The notes under the pieces are model-generated. The model saw nothing but the letters and a program-made list of their open reading frames with translations. It was not told the DNA's origin and searched no databases. A DNA stretch of 8,203 nucleotides from positions 1 through 8,203 of the forward strand of contig VGCB01000096.1 of the NCBI GenBank assembly GCA_016870235.1, in the 5' to 3' direction. This stretch comes from Actinomycetota bacterium (GTDB taxonomy: Bacteria; Actinomycetota; Thermoleophilia; Gaiellales; Gaiellaceae). Shown in pieces: positions 5,469 through 8,203 of the stretch. The translations under genes and the position numbers were made by a program. Positions within the stretch are counted from its first letter, which is position 1. Every line of letters begins with the position of its first letter.

Positions 5469-7581
5469 CGCGGTCGGTCGTCTCCGCTTCCTCGCCGGGC
5501 GCGTGCCGGCCACCGGCTGGCTCGCCGCGATCGTCGCCCTCTCGCTCCTCGTGCGACTGTGGCTCGCCCGCGGCATGCTCGCGCCCTTCGTGATGCCGGA
5601 CGAGCTCATCTACGCCGAGCTCTCGCGCAGCTTCGCCGACACCGGCTCGTTCGCGATCCGCGACGTCGCCGCGAGCGGATATCCGATCCTCTACCCGGTC
5701 GCGGTCAGCCCGGCGTTCTTCCTCTTCGACGGTCTCACCGACGCCTACGCGGCCGTCAAGGCGATCAACGCGCTGCTGATGTCGCTGGCCGCGATCCCCG
5801 CCTACTTCCTCGCGAGAAGGGTCGCTCCGGCGCCGCTCGCGCTCCTCGCGTCCGTGCTCACTGTTGCCGTCCCCGGGATGGCCTACACGGGACTCGTGAT
5901 GACCGAGAACCTGTTCTACCCGGTGTCCCTCACGGTTGCGCTCCTCACCGTCCGCATGCTGGAGCGGCCCTCCGTCATGCGCTCGGTCGTGCTGCTCGCG
6001 GGGCTCGTCGTCGCGATCGAGACGCGGACGCAGGCGCTCGTCCTCGCCATCGCCGTGGCGACCGCGCCGCTCGTCGCCGTGCTGCTCCGCCGGGAGGGGA
6101 TCCGGCAGCTGTTCGACTTCCGCCGCTTCTTCGCGATCCTCGCCGGGGTCGTGCTCGGGCTCGTCGCCCTGCAGGCGGCGCGCGGCGGGTCTCTGCAGGA
6201 CATCCTCGGCGCGTATAGCGTCGTCGGCGACGAGACCTACGACACGGGGCTCGCGCTCCGCATGTGGGGCTGGCACGTCGAGCTCCTCGTTCTCGCGACC
6301 GGCGTCGTGCCGGTGATCGCCTTCCTGATCCTGCTCGCCCGGGCCTGGACGTTGCCCAGAGCGCTGCAGGATCAGCTCGCGGTCACGATCGTCTTCGCCG
6401 CCTGGGGGACGCTCTCCGTCGCGGTCTTCGCATCGCGGTTCGCGGTGCCGCAGCGGATCCTCGAGCGGAGCATGTTCTTCCTCATCCCGCTCTTCGTCGT
6501 CGCGCTCGTCGCGTGGGTCGCGCGCGGGGCGCCACGTCCGCGTGCCGTGGCGGTGCCGGCGGCCGCGATCGCGGTCACGCTCGCCGGCGTCTTCCCGTTC
6601 CGCCGGTTCATCGACACGCCGGTCAAGGGAGACACGTTCTCGCTCGTCGCCGTCTGGAACCAGTTCGACAGCCTCGTCGGCGGGTCGATCGAGTGGTCGA
6701 TCATCCTCCTCGCGTGCCTCGGCGCGCTCGCGCTGCTGCTCGTGCCGCGGCGACTGGGATGGGGGGTGCCGATCCTCCTTCTCGTCGCCTATGGGCTCGT
6801 CTCCCATACCGTCTGGGCGGGGCCGTACGGCGTCAAGCAGTCCGGTGCCGGCGCGCTCTTCCAGGGCATCCGGGCCGTCCCGCGCGACTGGGTCGACCGC
6901 GCGGTGCCGGCCGGTTCCGACGTGACGTTCGTCTTCGCCGGCCTCGAACGGTTCCGTGTCAACCAGGCGGAGTTCTTCAACCGTCGTGTCGGGGAGGTCG
7001 TCTACGTCGACGTGGAGCCCGAGCTCGGGGGCACGGTGCTCGGCTCGCGTCACGTCGCGATCGACGACCGCACCGGCGTCGTGCGGCGCGACGACGGCAC
7101 CGTCGTCGACACGGAGTTCGCGCTCGTCGACGGCCCGCTCGAGCCGGACGGCCGGCTCGTCGGGCGGGACGAGCTGACCGGTGTCTCCCTCTGGCGGATC
7201 GGGGGCGTGCTCCACATCGCGAAGACGGCGGTCGAGGGCCTCTACGAGGACCTCTGGTCGGCGCCGGAGCTCATCTGGAGGCACGAGCGCTGCCGTGGCG
7301 GCACGCTCACCGTGACCCTGTCCGGCGACGCGCGCCTCTTCCCGGCAGGACAGGTCGTCGCCGCCGCCGGACGCTCGGTGCGCGTGCCCCCGCCGCCTGC
7401 GGGGCCCGTCACCTTCCGCGTCCCGGCGACACCGGTTCACGGCGTCTGCACGATCCGGTTCCGGGTCGCGCCGACCGCGCGGCCGTCCGTCGTCGTCGGC
7501 GGCAACGACACGCGTGAGCTCGGCACGCACTTCACCGCCTTCTCGTACGAGCCGGCAACCGCTCCGAAGCCAGAATCGTGA
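5461..7581 (+). CDS. Polytopic GT-C-type membrane glycosyltransferase with extracytoplasmic C-terminal domain, 706 aa
   Basis: A predicted integral membrane glycosyltransferase of the GT-C fold (GT39/ArnT/PMT-like), a class that takes sugar from a polyprenyl-phosphate donor on the outer face of the membrane. The first span is residues 20-36, followed by the first outer loop with the acidic motif MPDE (45-48), Asp47 being the expected catalytic or metal-binding acid. Roughly twelve further hydrophobic segments lie between 75 and 450. Other family-like marks are MTEN (147-150), ETRTQAL (187-193) and the ERSMFFLIPLF segment (335-345). Residues about 451-706 are soluble, rich in beta-strand-like sequence, and should face outside. 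The acceptor is unknown. GTG 5461 overlaps the preceding stop by 8 bp; the frame is open further upstream to 5200, but that part is antiparallel to no known domain and overlaps the previous gene by 269 bp. An oligosaccharide ligase or polymerase is the main alternative role. Confidence 0.85.
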   Translation: MADAVGRLRFLAGRVPATGWLAAIVALSLLVRLWLARGMLAPFVMPDELIYAELSRSFADTGSFAIRDVAASGYPILYPVAVSPAFFLFDGLTDAYAAVKAINALLMSLAAIPAYFLARRVAPAPLALLASVLTVAVPGMAYTGLVMTENLFYPVSLTVALLTVRMLERPSVMRSVVLLAGLVVAIETRTQALVLAIAVATAPLVAVLLRREGIRQLFDFRRFFAILAGVVLGLVALQAARGGSLQDILGAYSVVGDETYDTGLALRMWGWHVELLVLATGVVPVIAFLILLARAWTLPRALQDQLAVTIVFAAWGTLSVAVFASRFAVPQRILERSMFFLIPLFVVALVAWVARGAPRPRAVAVPAAAIAVTLAGVFPFRRFIDTPVKGDTFSLVAVWNQFDSLVGGSIEWSIILLACLGALALLLVPRRLGWGVPILLLVAYGLVSHTVWAGPYGVKQSGAGALFQGIRAVPRDWVDRAVPAGSDVTFVFAGLERFRVNQAEFFNRRVGEVVYVDVEPELGGTVLGSRHVAIDDRTGVVRRDDGTVVDTEFALVDGPLEPDGRLVGRDELTGVSLWRIGGVLHIAKTAVEGLYEDLWSAPELIWRHERCRGGTLTVTLSGDARLFPAGQVVAAAGRSVRVPPPPAGPVTFRVPATPVHGVCTIRFRVAPTARPSVVVGGNDTRELGTHFTAFSYEPATAPKPES

Positions 7582-8203
7582 GGGTCGTCGTCGACGTCTC
7601 CCCGCTCTCCCATCCGCCGACCGGCATCGGCAACTACATCCGAGGCTCCCTCGAGGGGCTCGTGCGGGCCGCCGCCGGCCGCCACGAGATCGTCCCCTTC
7701 GCGCCGACGAGCCTGCGAGGCCCGGCCCGGATCCGACGACGCCTCGCCGGGCTCGGGCTGCGGCCGCGGCTCTGGCCGCTTCCCGCCTCCCACGCGATGC
7801 GCACAGCCTGGAGCGTCGCCGGCTTTCCCCCCGCCGAGGCGCTTCTCGGCCGCTTCGATGCCCTCCTCTTCACCGACTGGATGACCCCGCCGCAGCGGCG
7901 CGGCGTCCGGGCGACGACCGTTCACGACCTCGTCCCGCGGCATCATCCGGAGTGGTGCACCCCACGGACGATCGCCATGCACCGTCGCAAGGACGAGGCC
8001 GCACGCCGGTGCGACGTCGTGTTCGCGAACTCCGCGTACACCGCCGCGGACGCTGCCGAGACGCTCGGGATCAGGCGTGACCGGCTCGTCGTCGCCCACC
8101 CGGGTGTCGAGCCGGCCTTCACCGCCGACGGGGAACGGCACGACCGAGGCGCGCCGTACGTCCTCGGCGTCGGAACGCTCGAGCCGCGGAAGAACCTGCA
8201 GCG
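7578..8203 (+). CDS. GT4 family glycosyltransferase, N-terminal 208 residues, partial
   Basis: The start of a third operon GT4 enzyme, cut by the window edge. Visible features are strand MRVVVDVSPL, the GIGNYIRG acceptor-side loop (residues 16-23), VHDLVPRHHPEW (115-126), VVFANSAYTAADAAETLGI (147-165), interdomain HPGVEPAF (174-181) and the start of the donor domain, VLGVGTLEPRKNLQ (195-208), where Arg204 and Lys205 are expected near the donor phosphates. The EX7E motif lies beyond position 8203. GTG 7578 overlaps the preceding TGA as GTGA, so translation is likely coupled. The sequence resembles the O-antigen mannosyl/rhamnosyl-transferase style of GT4, but the donor cannot be assigned. Confidence 0.9.
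   Translation, partial: MRVVVDVSPLSHPPTGIGNYIRGSLEGLVRAAAGRHEIVPFAPTSLRGPARIRRRLAGLGLRPRLWPLPASHAMRTAWSVAGFPPAEALLGRFDALLFTDWMTPPQRRGVRATTVHDLVPRHHPEWCTPRTIAMHRRKDEAARRCDVVFANSAYTAADAAETLGIRRDRLVVAHPGVEPAFTADGERHDRGAPYVLGVGTLEPRKNLQ

Noticed and set aside
5179..7530. 783-codon open frame on the minus strand opposite the GT-C gene
   Set aside because: It is made of Arg/Glu/Asp-rich low-complexity sequence with no recognisable domain, as expected opposite a GC-rich gene; the plus strand has clear membrane segments and family motifs.

Overview
The window is very GC-rich (codons end mostly in C or G). It uses GTG starts freely, and several starts have no Shine-Dalgarno sequence. This suggests a high-GC actinobacterium; a Thermoleophilia/Solirubrobacterales-type lineage is my guess from the codon style and protein flavour, not something I could test. 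No rRNA, tRNA, CRISPR array, insertion sequence or phage gene is visible.

Left part (1-2447). A sugar-nucleotide epimerase/dehydratase (extended SDR fold) runs leftward off the window edge. Diverging from it after only 34 bp is a class I SAM-dependent methyltransferase (580-1395). That gene runs tail-to-tail into, and overlaps by 40 bp, a leftward GT4 glycosyltransferase (2447-1356).

Middle (2448-2775). This 328-bp divergent intergenic region is the only real non-coding stretch. It holds a candidate leftward promoter whose -35 box sits inside an inverted repeat, a long interrupted hairpin in the predicted leader of the leftward glycosyltransferase, short direct repeats, and a -10-like TATCAT placed so that the rightward operon would start leaderless.

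Right part (2776-8203). Five genes in one tight rightward operon (gaps of 10 and 10 bp, then overlaps of 8 and 4 bp): a small coiled-coil protein of the kind usually found as the N-terminal part of polysaccharide-cluster enzymes, a GT4 glycosyltransferase, a second GT4-like enzyme with an altered EX7E motif, a 706-residue polytopic GT-C-type membrane protein with a large C-terminal extracytoplasmic region, and a third GT4 enzyme cut off by the window edge.

Taken together, this is a segment of a cell-surface polysaccharide or glycan locus. The epimerase would supply a nucleotide sugar, the cytoplasmic GT-B enzymes would add sugars to a lipid-linked intermediate, the methyltransferase could modify a sugar or terminate a chain, and the GT-C protein would transfer a sugar from a polyprenyl-phosphate donor on the outer face of the membrane. 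No flippase, polymerase or ABC exporter is inside the window, so the export route and the final product cannot be named. I see no clear sign of a wholly new system. The most interesting items are the control region, the stand-alone coiled-coil gene and the ambiguous epimerase start.
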